Made by a program: the position numbers and the translations under genes. Positions 28,129 through 36,369 of a stretch of 64,000 nucleotides of DNA are shown piece after piece. The DNA is from Saccharopolyspora galaxeae (GTDB lineage Bacteria; Actinomycetota; Actinomycetes; Mycobacteriales; Pseudonocardiaceae): contig NZ_JADDUE010000001.1 of assembly GCF_016526145.1 (NCBI RefSeq), positions 372,001 to 436,000 on the forward strand. Direction: 5' to 3'. The number at the start of each line of letters is the position of its first letter. Position 1 is the first letter of the stretch. Below the pieces are notes generated by a model, which worked only from the letters and a program-made list of their open reading frames with translations, was not told the origin of the DNA and did not search any database.

Positions 28129-28686
28129 ATGACGGTGACCGTGGTGGGCCTCGGCGGCTCGATGCGACCGGGTTCGCAGTCCGAGCGGGCGATGCACGTC
28201 GTGCTCGCAGGCGCCCAGGCGGCCGGCGCGAAGGTGCAGGCGATCGGCGGCGACGACCTGGTGCTGCCGTTCTACGACCCGGAGGACCCGCAGCGCGTTC
28301 CCGCGGCCGGACAGCTGGTGCGGGCGTTGCGCACCGCGGACGGCGTCGTGCTGGCCTCGCCCGGTTACCACGGCACGATCTCCGGGCTGATGAAGAACGC
28401 GCTGGACTACGTCGAGGACCTGCGCGGCGACGATCCGCCCTACCTGGACGGACGGGCCGTCGGCTGCGTCGGAACCGCCTACGGCTGGCAGGCAACCGTG
28501 AGCACCTTGCACGCGTTGCGGTCGGTGGTGCACGCGTTGCGCGGGTGGCCTACGCCGCTGGGCGCCGCGGTGAACTCCACCGAGACCCGCTTCGGCCCGG
28601 ACGGCGAGTGCTCCGACGCGAAGGTCGCCGAAACCCTGCGCACCATCGGTGAACAGGTCGTCGAGTTCGCGCAGCGGCACCGCTGA
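28129..28686 (+). CDS. NADPH-dependent FMN reductase family protein
   Basis: 185 residues with the flavodoxin-like FMN reductase fold: GLGGSMRPGSQSERAM at the FMN phosphate site, LPFYDPEDP, and the family motif ASPGYHGTISGLMKNALDY. Such enzymes supply reduced flavin or reduce quinones/azo compounds; the partner is unknown. ATG at 28129 follows GGAAGGATCGACGT, a good ribosome-binding site. The Dps gene follows after about 100 bases on the same strand, suggesting a redox-stress context. Confidence 0.9.
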   Translation: MTVTVVGLGGSMRPGSQSERAMHVVLAGAQAAGAKVQAIGGDDLVLPFYDPEDPQRVPAAGQLVRALRTADGVVLASPGYHGTISGLMKNALDYVEDLRGDDPPYLDGRAVGCVGTAYGWQATVSTLHALRSVVHALRGWPTPLGAAVNSTETRFGPDGECSDAKVAETLRTIGEQVVEFAQRHR

Positions 28687-28789
28687 TTCGATTCCGTCCG
28701 CGCCGGCGAGTGATTTTCCGGCCCCGCTCGGGTACCCCACGGGTGCGTTTCCTGAACCGACTGCGCACCCGAGCACGAGGAGGTACCTC

Positions 28790-29281
28790 ATGGGCGACAA
28801 GTCGAAGGCTCCGGTCACGAGCCCGCTGGGCGATGCGGAGCAGGACATCACCGGCAAGGCGCTGCAAGGCACCCTGCTCGACATGATCGACCTGCACCTG
28901 GTCGCCAAGCAGGCGCACTGGAACGTCGTCGGCCGGTCGTTCCGCACCGTGCACCTCCAGCTGGACGAGCTGGTCAGCGCCGCGCGCGGATTCGCCGACG
29001 ACGTCGCGGAACGGGCCGCTTCGCTCGGCGTCCCACCGGACGGGCGCGCCTCCACGGTCGCCGAGGGTTCCGGCGTGCCCACCTTCGAGAAGGGCTGGCG
29101 CCAGGACCGCGACGTGATCGAGGCGGTCGTCGAGTCGCTGGAGAAGATCATCCGGCGGATGCGCGGCCGGATCGACGAGACCGACAAGACGGACCTGGTC
29201 ACCCAGGACATGCTGATCAGCATCGCGCAGGAGCTGGAGAAGACGCACTGGATGTGGCAGGCCCAGCTCGCCGAAGCCTGA
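28790..29281 (+). CDS. dps: Dps family ferritin-like DNA-protection protein
   Basis: 163 residues. The Dps ferroxidase signature is present: LHLVAKQAHWNVVGRSFRTVHLQLDEL carries the inter-subunit histidine and aspartates, and a second helix ADDVAERAASLGVPPDGR follows. Dps dodecamers oxidise ferrous iron with peroxide and protect DNA in stress. ATG at 28790 has GAGGAGG seven bases upstream. A perfect 18-bp hairpin follows the stop. Confidence 0.95.
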   Translation: MGDKSKAPVTSPLGDAEQDITGKALQGTLLDMIDLHLVAKQAHWNVVGRSFRTVHLQLDELVSAARGFADDVAERAASLGVPPDGRASTVAEGSGVPTFEKGWRQDRDVIEAVVESLEKIIRRMRGRIDETDKTDLVTQDMLISIAQELEKTHWMWQAQLAEA

Positions 29282-29289
29282 CTCGCGCG

Positions 29290-29333
29290 CACGAACGTCC
29301 CGCCGGCGCACCACTGCCGGCGGGACGTTCGTG
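29290..29333. terminator. Bidirectional terminator between dps and OYE gene
   Basis: CACGAACGTCCCGCCGGC (29290-29307) is fully complementary to GCCGGCGGGACGTTCGTG (29316-29333), loop of eight. It lies between convergent genes. Confidence 0.8.
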
Positions 29334-29394
29334 TTCGCGGTCGGGGGACGTTCACCCCGTCCATCGGGGTAGAGGGGTCCGGCGCCCCGGTTCG

Positions 29395-30459
29395 TCAGGC
29401 GCGGCGGGCGCGCCCGTACTGGCGGGGCCAGATGTTGTCCGCGTGCAGCCGGTCCGCGGCGTGCAACGGCCAGTGCGGGTCGCGCAGCAGTTCCCGCGCC
29501 AGCAGCACCGCGTCCGCCGAGCCGGAGGAGACGACCTCCTCGGCCTGCTCCGGCGAGGTGATCAGGCCGACCGCGCCGGTCGGCACTCCGGCCTCCGCGC
29601 GGACCTGGCGGGCGAACCGGACCTGGTAACCCGCACCGACGGGAATCCGGGCGTCCGGCACCGCGCCGCCGGTCGAGGCGTCGACGAGGTCCACACCCCG
29701 CTCGGCCAGCAGTTTCGCCAGCCGCACCGAATCCTCGCCGGTCCAGCCGCCGTCCACCCAGTCGGTCGCGGAGATCCGCACCAGCAGCGGCCGCTCCTGC
29801 GGCCACACCGCGCGCACCGCGTCCACGATCTCCAGCGGCGCCCGCACCCGGCCGGCGAAGTCGCCGCCGTAGCGGTCGGTGCGGTCGTTGATCAGCGGTG
29901 AGTAGAACTGATGCGCCAGGTAGCCGTGCGCGAAGTGCAGCTCCACCGCGTCGAACCCGGCGGCTTCGGCGCGGCGGGCGGAGGCGGCGAACTGCTCGGG
30001 CAGCGCCGCGACCTCCGCCTCGGTCAACGCCCGCGGAGCGGCCAGCTCGCCGAAGGCGGCGTCGGTGGAGCTGATCGTGCGCCAGCCGCCCGCTGATTCG
30101 GGAACGCTCGCGCCGCCGTCCCACGGAGCCTCCGTGGAAGCTTTGCGTCCCGCGTGCGCGAGCTGGACGGCGGCCGTCGAGCCCTGCTGGTGCAGGAAGT
30201 CGGTGATCCGCCGCCACGCGGTGGCCTGCTCGTCGTTCCACAACCCGGCGTCGGCGGGGCTGATCCGGCCTTCCGGGGCGACCGCGCTGGCCTCGGCCAT
30301 GACCAGGCCCGCACCGCCGGTGGCGAACTGGCCGAGGTGGACGAAGTGCCAATCGCCGGGCACGCCGTCGATCGCGGAGTACTGGCACATGGGCGAGACC
30401 CACACCCGGTTGGGGATGGCGACATCGCGCAGCTTCAGCGGCTCGAACAGGTGACTCAT
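29395..30459 (-). CDS. Old-yellow-enzyme family NADH:flavin oxidoreductase (YqjM-like)
   Basis: 354 residues. N-terminal LFEPLKLRDVAIPNRVWVSPMCQYSA contains the YqjM-type active-site cysteine. QLAHAGRKAS, ELHFAHGYLAHQFYSPLINDRTDRYGG and VRISATDW are FMN and substrate sites with the paired histidines. The C-terminal LLARELLRDPHWP closes the barrel. Enzymes of this class reduce activated C=C bonds with NAD(P)H. The ATG at 30459 begins at the conserved N-terminus. It points away from the proline-rich peptide gene. Confidence 0.94.
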   Translation of the reverse strand: MSHLFEPLKLRDVAIPNRVWVSPMCQYSAIDGVPGDWHFVHLGQFATGGAGLVMAEASAVAPEGRISPADAGLWNDEQATAWRRITDFLHQQGSTAAVQLAHAGRKASTEAPWDGGASVPESAGGWRTISSTDAAFGELAAPRALTEAEVAALPEQFAASARRAEAAGFDAVELHFAHGYLAHQFYSPLINDRTDRYGGDFAGRVRAPLEIVDAVRAVWPQERPLLVRISATDWVDGGWTGEDSVRLAKLLAERGVDLVDASTGGAVPDARIPVGAGYQVRFARQVRAEAGVPTGAVGLITSPEQAEEVVSSGSADAVLLARELLRDPHWPLHAADRLHADNIWPRQYGRARRA

Positions 30460-30717
30460 ATTTCGCAACAACCCGGCTGCGCAGGGGTTTATTCCTGTTG
30501 TACGGCAGCTCACAGCGGCTGGGAACTTCCTCGTAGAACGGTGTGCGCCCGCTGGGAAATCGGCAGCCCGGCCGGACGCGGGAATTCGTCCAGGAGCTTC
30601 CCAGTGGATTTCCGGATATTTTCCGTCGAATCCGTTCCGAAATGCTCGGTAGGTTGATTCCAGTCGGCGCCGAAACGGCCCGGCCAAATGTGATTCGATT
30701 CGACCAGGAGGTCGCAA

Positions 30718-30810
30718 ATGGGTTTCCCCGTTCCGGTCCCAGGCAAGCCGCGCCCGCCCAAGCCGCCGAAGCCCCCGAAGCCGGAGCCGGGCCGGCCGCC
30801 GCACAAGTGA
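30718..30810 (+). CDS. 30-residue proline-rich cationic peptide (candidate exported peptide precursor)
   Basis: This is a small ORF, ATG GGT TTC CCC ... CAC AAG TGA, with AGGAGG seven bases upstream of the ATG. The product has 30 residues: 14 prolines, five lysines, two arginines and one glutamate. It begins MGFPVPVPGKPRPP and carries a KPPKPPKPEP core. It has no Cys, Ser or Thr and no signal peptide. The next gene, 62 bases downstream on the same strand, is a fused ABC transporter of the peptide/multidrug exporter type, so export by it is a natural inference. Composition resembles proline-rich antimicrobial peptides of animals, which act inside bacteria; that is only an analogy. It could also be a short leader ORF that tunes the transporter. 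Confidence 0.6.
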   Translation: MGFPVPVPGKPRPPKPPKPPKPEPGRPPHK

Positions 30811-30872
30811 GTTGATCCTCGGCGGGCCGGTCGGTTCAGCACCGGCCCGCCGGGGCAGCGGGAAGGACCGAG

Positions 30873-32681
30873 ATGAGCGCTGCGCCGGGAATTCGCGAGG
30901 TTTTCGCCCGCTTCCGGCCGTTCCTGCGCCCGGAGCGCGGTGGCCTGCTGGTCGCTGCGGTGCTGCTGGTGATCTCCGCGCTGGCCGACACCGCGGGCAT
31001 CTGGATGTTCATGCTGATCACCGACGACGCGCTGGCGACCGGCAGGTTGGCGGAGTTCTGGGCGCCGGGCCTGTCCTGGCTGGCGATCGCGGCGGTCGGC
31101 GCAGCGGCCTCCTTCGGCGGCTCCTACTTTTCCGCGCGGGCGGCCGAACGTTTCCTGGTGCGGTTGCGCGCGCACGTCTTCGCGCATTTGCAGCGGCTTT
31201 CCCCGGATTTCTTCGCGCGCAGCAAACTGGGCGATCTGGTCTCGCGGCTCTCCGGGGACGTGGAGGCGGTGGAACGGCTCGTCGCATCCGGCATGGTCGA
31301 GACCGTCACCGCGATGTTCAGCGTGGTCCTCTACGCGGGCGCCGCGCTGTACCTGCGCTGGGACCTGGCGCTGCTTTCGTTCGCGCTCGCGCCGGTTTTC
31401 TGGCTGGTGGCGCGTAGCTTCGCGAACCGGATCAGGTCGGCGTCGCGGGACGAGCGGGCGGGCAATGGCGAGCTGAGCACGGTCGTCGAAGAAGGACTCG
31501 GGCACATCGAGCTGGTGCAGGCCGCGAACCAGCAGCCGCGCAAATCCGCCGAGCTGCACGCCGCCTCGATGCGCTGGTTCCGCGCGAAGATTACCGAGGC
31601 GCGGCTGTCCGCGCTGTACCCGCCGCTGGTCACGATTGTCGAGACGGGGTGCGTGCTGCTGGTGATCGGCGTCGGCGTGTGGGAGATCTCGGCGCAGCGC
31701 ATCAGCATCGGCGGCCTGATGGCGTTCGCCGCCTACATCGGCTACCTGTACCCGCCGCTGCAGGACCTCGGCCGGATCACCATGGCGGTGACCGCCGCGC
31801 GCGCCGGTTCGGAGCGGTTGATCGAGCTCATGGACGCGCAACCGGCGGTGGCCGACGCGCCCAGCGGCGTGTCGTTGCCGCCGCGGCGCCCCGCGGGGCG
31901 GGCGATCGAGTTCGACCGGGTCGGTTTCGGCTACCCGGGCGCGGGCCGGGCTGCGCTTCGCGACTTCCGGCTGCACGTCCGGCCGGGAGAGTTCGTGCTG
32001 GTCACCGGCCCCAGCGGAGCCGGGAAATCGACGCTGGCGAGGCTGCTGCTGCGGTTCTACGACCCGGGCGCGGGCCGGGTGCTGCTGGACGGCGTGGAAT
32101 TGCCCCGGCTCCCGCTGCACGAGGTTCGCGACCAGATCGCCTACGTGCCGCAGGAAGCCGACGTGCTGCACGGAACGGTCGCGGACAACATCGCGTTCGC
32201 CGCGCCAGGGGCGTCTCGGGCCGACGTCGTCGCAGCGGCTCAGGAAGCCGACGCCGACGAGTTCGTCCGGGCCTTGCCGGACGGCTACGACACGGTGCTC
32301 GGCGAGCGCGGAGCGCTGCTTTCCGGCGGCCAGCGCAGACGGATCGCCATCGCCCGCGCCGTGCTGCGCCGTGCTCCAGTGCTGGTGCTGGACGAACCGA
32401 CCAACGGACTGGACCAGGAGTCCAAGCGCAACGTCCTCGCCCCGCTGCGGCGGCTCGCCCGCACCCGCACGACCTTGCTGATCAGCCACGATCCTGATCT
32501 CGCCGAACTGGCCGACCGGATCGTGCGGCTGCGCGGGCAAGGCACGAACGCTGCCGGGAACGCGCCGGTTCAGCAGGAGCCGACGGCATCGGATGCCGGT
32601 CCCGACGAGACCCCCACGGTCCGGCTCCGCCCGCCGTGGCCTGCGGGGCTCACCGATCCGCTGCACGCGCGGCACCGATGA
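30873..32681 (+). CDS. ABC exporter with fused transmembrane and ATPase domains
   Basis: 602 residues. Six membrane helices fill about residues 20-310 (LLVAAVLLVISALADTAGIW, LSWLAIAAVGAAASFGGSYF and others). The ATPase domain at about 345-555 has Walker A GPSGAGKST, the Q-loop region AYVPQEADVLHGT, signature LLSGGQRRRIAIAR, Walker B VLVLDEPTNGLD and ISHDP. No C39 peptidase domain is present, so a leader would not be cut by this protein. The ~45-residue C-terminal tail is Pro/Ala-rich and ends in arginines. ATG at 30873 has GGAAGGA upstream. It follows the proline-rich mini-gene in the same direction and ends at a terminator facing the prolyl-oligopeptidase gene. Confidence 0.93.
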   Translation: MSAAPGIREVFARFRPFLRPERGGLLVAAVLLVISALADTAGIWMFMLITDDALATGRLAEFWAPGLSWLAIAAVGAAASFGGSYFSARAAERFLVRLRAHVFAHLQRLSPDFFARSKLGDLVSRLSGDVEAVERLVASGMVETVTAMFSVVLYAGAALYLRWDLALLSFALAPVFWLVARSFANRIRSASRDERAGNGELSTVVEEGLGHIELVQAANQQPRKSAELHAASMRWFRAKITEARLSALYPPLVTIVETGCVLLVIGVGVWEISAQRISIGGLMAFAAYIGYLYPPLQDLGRITMAVTAARAGSERLIELMDAQPAVADAPSGVSLPPRRPAGRAIEFDRVGFGYPGAGRAALRDFRLHVRPGEFVLVTGPSGAGKSTLARLLLRFYDPGAGRVLLDGVELPRLPLHEVRDQIAYVPQEADVLHGTVADNIAFAAPGASRADVVAAAQEADADEFVRALPDGYDTVLGERGALLSGGQRRRIAIARAVLRRAPVLVLDEPTNGLDQESKRNVLAPLRRLARTRTTLLISHDPDLAELADRIVRLRGQGTNAAGNAPVQQEPTASDAGPDETPTVRLRPPWPAGLTDPLHARHR

Positions 32682-32686
32682 AGGTG

Positions 32687-32717
32687 CCGGGGCCGCCGGG
32701 CTGACCGGCGGCCCCGG
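32687..32717. terminator. Bidirectional terminator, ABC exporter / S9 peptidase
   Basis: CCGGGGCCGCCGG (32687-32699) pairs exactly with CCGGCGGCCCCGG (32705-32717), loop GCTGA, between the convergent stops at 32681 and 32723. Confidence 0.75.
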
Positions 32718-32722
32718 TGCGA

Positions 32723-34567
32723 TCAAGCCAGCCCGACGGCCCGCTGCGCGAAGTGGATCTCCGCGGAAACCTGGCGCAGCGTCTCGGCCACCACCAGCGA
32801 ACCGTGTCCGGCGTCGTAGCGGTAGAACTCGAACGGCACCTGCCGCGCGGACAGCCGGTCCAGGTAGTTCAGGATCTGCCGGAGCGGACAGCGCGGATCG
32901 TTGTCCCCGGCCAGCACCAGCACCGGCGCGCGGACCTCGTCGACGTAGGTCAGCGGCGAGCAGTCCCGGTACACCGCGGGGACGTCCTCCGGCGAGCCGC
33001 CGAACAACGCGCGGTCGTAGGCGCGCAACGGCTCCATCTCATCGGCGTAGGCCGAGACGTAGTCCGCCACCGGCACCCCGGCCACGCCGCCCGCCCACCG
33101 CTGCGGTTGCGTGCCCAGCGCCAGCAACGTCAGGTAGCCGCCCCACGAAGCTCCGGCGACCACGCTCAACGCTGGCGTGGTGAGCCCTTCCGCGACGGCC
33201 CAGTCGTGCACCCTGGCGACGTCGGCCAGCTCGGTCAGCCCCGGACGTCCCTCGATGGCGTCCCGCCAAGCCGAGCCGTAACCGGTCGAACCCCGGTAGT
33301 TGATCTCCACCACGGCGAAGCCCGCGTCCAGCCACGCCGCCCGGTACGACGAGAACCGGTCCTCGTCGGCCGCGTGCGGCCCACCGTGCAGGTTGAACAC
33401 CGTGGGCAACGGCTCGTCCCCGGAGTTTTCCGGGCGGGATACCAGCGCGTGCACGGTCTCGTTCGGCCCGTACGGCACTTCCACGAACACGTCGCCGACC
33501 GGCTGCGAACCGGGCGCCCGCTCCCCGGGAGGCGTCAGCAGCACGCGGTCCTCGCCGTCCGCGGTCAGCGTGCGCACCAGCCCCGGCGTCGCGGCCGACG
33601 ACCACGAGTACTCCACCGACCGGTCCGGTCGCACCGAGGCGTTGCCGACCGTCCCGGCCGGGGTCGACAGGTCGGTCAGCTCGCCAGAAGCCAGGTCGTA
33701 GCGGTGCATCGTGGTGCGCGCCCGATGGGTGTGCGCGATCAGCAGCGCCGAACCGTCCGGGTACCAGTCCGCGGAGACCTCACCGGGCAGTCCGAGGTCG
33801 AGCTCCTGCTCGGTGTCCGCGAGCACGTCCCAGATCAGCAGCTCTTCGCGGCCGTGCCGCTCGTGCAGCACCAGCAGCCGGGGATCCCCGCTCACCGGCG
33901 CGAAGTCCAGCGCGTCCAGGCCCTTGCCCGGCCCGTCGTACTTCTCGGCGACGGTCGCCGCGTCGGACACCCGCAGCACCCGCAGCGCCGGGTGCCTGCT
34001 GTCGCCGTGCTCCGAGTGCGACAGCACCAGCAGCGACTCGTCCCAGGACAGCGCGGAAAGACCGCCGTCCTGCTCGTGCTCGTAGACGACTTCCGGGCTC
34101 GCGCCGTGCTTCGACACCCAGATCGTGACGCCGTCGTCGGTGGACATCCCGATCCCGGTCACGGTCGGCCCGAGCGCCAGCCCGGCCGGGTAGCCGGCGT
34201 GCGTGCCCGGCACCGCCTCGGCCGGCTTCTCGCCGCCGTAGGTGAAGTCCTCGCTGACCCACTTGCCGAACTCGTCGCCGTCGGTGTCGTCGAACCACCA
34301 CACCCGCGTCCCGTCCGCGGACAAGGTGCCGTGGAAGGTGCCGTTCGGCCGGTCGGTGACCTGCCGGTGTTCGCCGGAGTCCCGGTCCCAGGCGTAGAGC
34401 TCCCAGGTTCCGCTGCTGTTGGAGACGTACAGGCTGCGCGCCGGGGCGTCGCGCGCCCAGTCCGGCAGGGACACGCGCGGCGCGCTGAACCGCGCCCGCC
34501 AGCGCCGCTCCAGCTCGGCGTCGTCGAACAGCTCTTCCGGGATCTTCGCGTCAGGGTAGGTGCTCAC
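32723..34567 (-). CDS. S9-family serine peptidase (prolyl oligopeptidase type)
   Basis: 614 residues. The N-terminal ~350 residues are a beta-propeller (repeated YVSNSSGTWELYAWDRDSG, LSADGTRVWWFDD, RLLVLHERHGREELLIWD). The C-terminal hydrolase domain has FNLHGGPHA, the nucleophile S474 in GASWGGYL, the acid in AGDNDPRCP and the histidine in DAGHGS. S9 peptidases cleave short peptides, often after proline. No signal peptide is visible, so it should be cytoplasmic. It is convergent with the proline-rich peptide/ABC transporter genes. A role in degrading that peptide is possible but unproven. Confidence 0.92.
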   Translation of the reverse strand: MSTYPDAKIPEELFDDAELERRWRARFSAPRVSLPDWARDAPARSLYVSNSSGTWELYAWDRDSGEHRQVTDRPNGTFHGTLSADGTRVWWFDDTDGDEFGKWVSEDFTYGGEKPAEAVPGTHAGYPAGLALGPTVTGIGMSTDDGVTIWVSKHGASPEVVYEHEQDGGLSALSWDESLLVLSHSEHGDSRHPALRVLRVSDAATVAEKYDGPGKGLDALDFAPVSGDPRLLVLHERHGREELLIWDVLADTEQELDLGLPGEVSADWYPDGSALLIAHTHRARTTMHRYDLASGELTDLSTPAGTVGNASVRPDRSVEYSWSSAATPGLVRTLTADGEDRVLLTPPGERAPGSQPVGDVFVEVPYGPNETVHALVSRPENSGDEPLPTVFNLHGGPHAADEDRFSSYRAAWLDAGFAVVEINYRGSTGYGSAWRDAIEGRPGLTELADVARVHDWAVAEGLTTPALSVVAGASWGGYLTLLALGTQPQRWAGGVAGVPVADYVSAYADEMEPLRAYDRALFGGSPEDVPAVYRDCSPLTYVDEVRAPVLVLAGDNDPRCPLRQILNYLDRLSARQVPFEFYRYDAGHGSLVVAETLRQVSAEIHFAQRAVGLA

Positions 34568-34755
34568 CCCACCGATCCTGCCCGATCCGTCCGACAGGTC
34601 GCCGCCCCCAGGGGCGCGGATCGCCCTCGGCGGAATCCGCGGCGTACCCGGTGAAGGGTTTCCCGACGCAGCTCGCCCGCGCCGCGGCAGCGGGCGACTT
34701 CGGCTCGGCGCTCATCGTCCACTTCAGGTCCGCGCAACAACACGAGGGAGCTGCA

Positions 34756-35775
34756 TTGGTCTCCAAAGCAACGACTCTGCCCAGGCTGGTCGCGTTGGGC
34801 GGCGTGCTCGCCGGGTCGGTCGCGCTGGCACCGGTGCCCGCGGTCGCCGAGCCGCAGGCCGCCGCGCCCGCCGAGTGCCGGATCCACGAATTGCCGATGC
34901 CGCCCGACGCGACCAAGGGGAACGTCAGCGGCGGCAGCCCGGACGGCCGCACACTGGTCGGCACCGTCGAGGGCGCCACGCCGACCGACCTGATCCACGT
35001 CGTGTGGCGGGACGGCGAGATCCTGGAAACGCCCGGGAACCTGCCGGACCGGCTGGAAGACGTGAACTCCGACGGCGTCGCCGTGGGCGGGATCTTCGAC
35101 GAGTACGGCGAACGCCGTCCGTACGTCTACCGCGACGGCGAGGTCCGCGTGCTGCCCGGCCACGTGACGCCGCGCGGCATCAACGACGCCGGGCAGATCG
35201 TCGGGTTCCGCAGCGACGCAGCGGGCGAGATCCCGGTCAGCTGGGAACCCGGCGCCGACCAGCCGGTCGACCTGCCCGGACCACCCGGCGTCGCCGAGGA
35301 CGTCGCCGCGGACGGCACGGCGGTCGGCACGGTCGCGGGCGAGACTCCGGGCGCCCCGACCAACGGCTTCGTCTGGCGGCCGGACGGCACCTCCGCGGCG
35401 CTGCCGCGGCCGGAAGGCATCCCCGCGAACGAGCACTTGGAGGCCCACCAGATCAACGGCCCGTGGGTGATCGGTTCCGGCAGCAGCGGCGAGATCCGCT
35501 GGAACCTGGACACCGGCACGGCCGAGGTCATCCCGAACACGATCTTCGACTCGGGGGCGATCAACGAACAGGGCTGGGTCGCCGCGGCCAGGCGGGACAG
35601 CGAGGGCAGGGCGGCAACGGCAACCCTGTTCGCCGATGGACAGCAGGTTCCGCTGCCGGGGATCAACAACTGGGATCTCTCCGCGAGCTCGATCAGTCCG
35701 GACGGCAGCGTGATCGGCGGCACCGCGTTGCTCTCGCGCGGGCCGTCCAAGCCGGTGTCCTGGACCTGCTCCTGA
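34756..35775 (+). CDS. Secreted HAF-repeat beta-propeller-like protein
   Basis: About 339 residues from a TTG at 34756 with GAGGGAG five bases upstream. A signal peptide (residues 1-30, LVALGGVLAGSVALAPVPAVA-EP) is followed by about six repeats of the HAF type: VNSDGVAVGGIFDE, GINDAGQIVGFRSD, VAADGTAVGTVAGE, INEQGWVAAARRD, ISPDGSVIGGTA. One cysteine lies near the N-terminus of the mature protein and one at the C-terminus (WTCS), a possible disulfide closing the propeller. HAF-repeat proteins are extracellular and of unknown function. Divergent from the S9 peptidase. Confidence 0.8.
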   Translation: MVSKATTLPRLVALGGVLAGSVALAPVPAVAEPQAAAPAECRIHELPMPPDATKGNVSGGSPDGRTLVGTVEGATPTDLIHVVWRDGEILETPGNLPDRLEDVNSDGVAVGGIFDEYGERRPYVYRDGEVRVLPGHVTPRGINDAGQIVGFRSDAAGEIPVSWEPGADQPVDLPGPPGVAEDVAADGTAVGTVAGETPGAPTNGFVWRPDGTSAALPRPEGIPANEHLEAHQINGPWVIGSGSSGEIRWNLDTGTAEVIPNTIFDSGAINEQGWVAAARRDSEGRAATATLFADGQQVPLPGINNWDLSASSISPDGSVIGGTALLSRGPSKPVSWTCS

Positions 35776-35829
35776 CGGCTGTCCGAGCAGGGGCCGTTAC
35801 CGGACCACCGCGTTCCACCGTGGTCTCCG

Positions 35830-35866
35830 AGGCGGGGAGCCGATCATCGAGAACGGCTCCCCGCCT
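35830..35866 (+). terminator. Terminator after HAF-repeat gene
   Basis: AGGCGGGGAGCCG (35830-35842) pairs with CGGCTCCCCGCCT (35854-35866), followed by TCTCCCT. Confidence 0.75.
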
Positions 35867-36369
35867 TCTCCCTGCGGAATCCTGGAACAGGAGACGGCCT
35901 GGTCAGAACTTCTCGCGGAATTTGCTAGCCGTGCGCTGATGTTGATCTCGGAGCGTTGTCTCAACGCTCCCAAGGTCGAACCTGCATGACCGCAAGCGCA
36001 CCGGGCGCCCGCAACCACTCGACCATCGCCGCCCTCCGGCTCGCGAGCCGGACATCCCCAGCCCAGTCCAGGCCACCCACCAAACCCCTGACGCAACGTT
36101 GACGCCGAACCTCCAACCCTGAGCGCGCCGTTGACGCGCGTTCGTCGGCACGGAGCAGCGCACCGGAACTCACGTCCCCCGTTCGGCAGCGGGCATCGGC
36201 ACACCGGGTCAGCGCCTACCACCGTCCGAACGCATCGGACGACCCGCACGGACAAGCGCAAGACCAGCATCGCGACGCAGCGAGTTTCGCTGGACCAGCG
36301 GTAGATCAAGACCACGCTGCCGGGAAGCATGCGTTTTCAGCGGCTCTTCTTCCGCGCCCTGGAGGAAAA
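35867..36369. other. Unassigned ~500-bp region before the orphan gene
   Basis: No convincing gene. Base composition is less GC-rich than neighbours and codon bias is lost in all frames. A small perfect hairpin, GGAGCGTTG-TCT-CAACGCTCC, is at 35950-35970. Several overlapping minus-strand frames (e.g. 35797-36330) have atypical composition and no motif. The patch could be decayed coding DNA next to the tRNA-Pro gene. Confidence 0.5.

Noticed and set aside
35797-36330. 177-residue minus-strand frame next to the HAF gene
   Set aside because: Overlaps the HAF terminator, has erratic composition, no ribosome-binding site and no recognisable domain.
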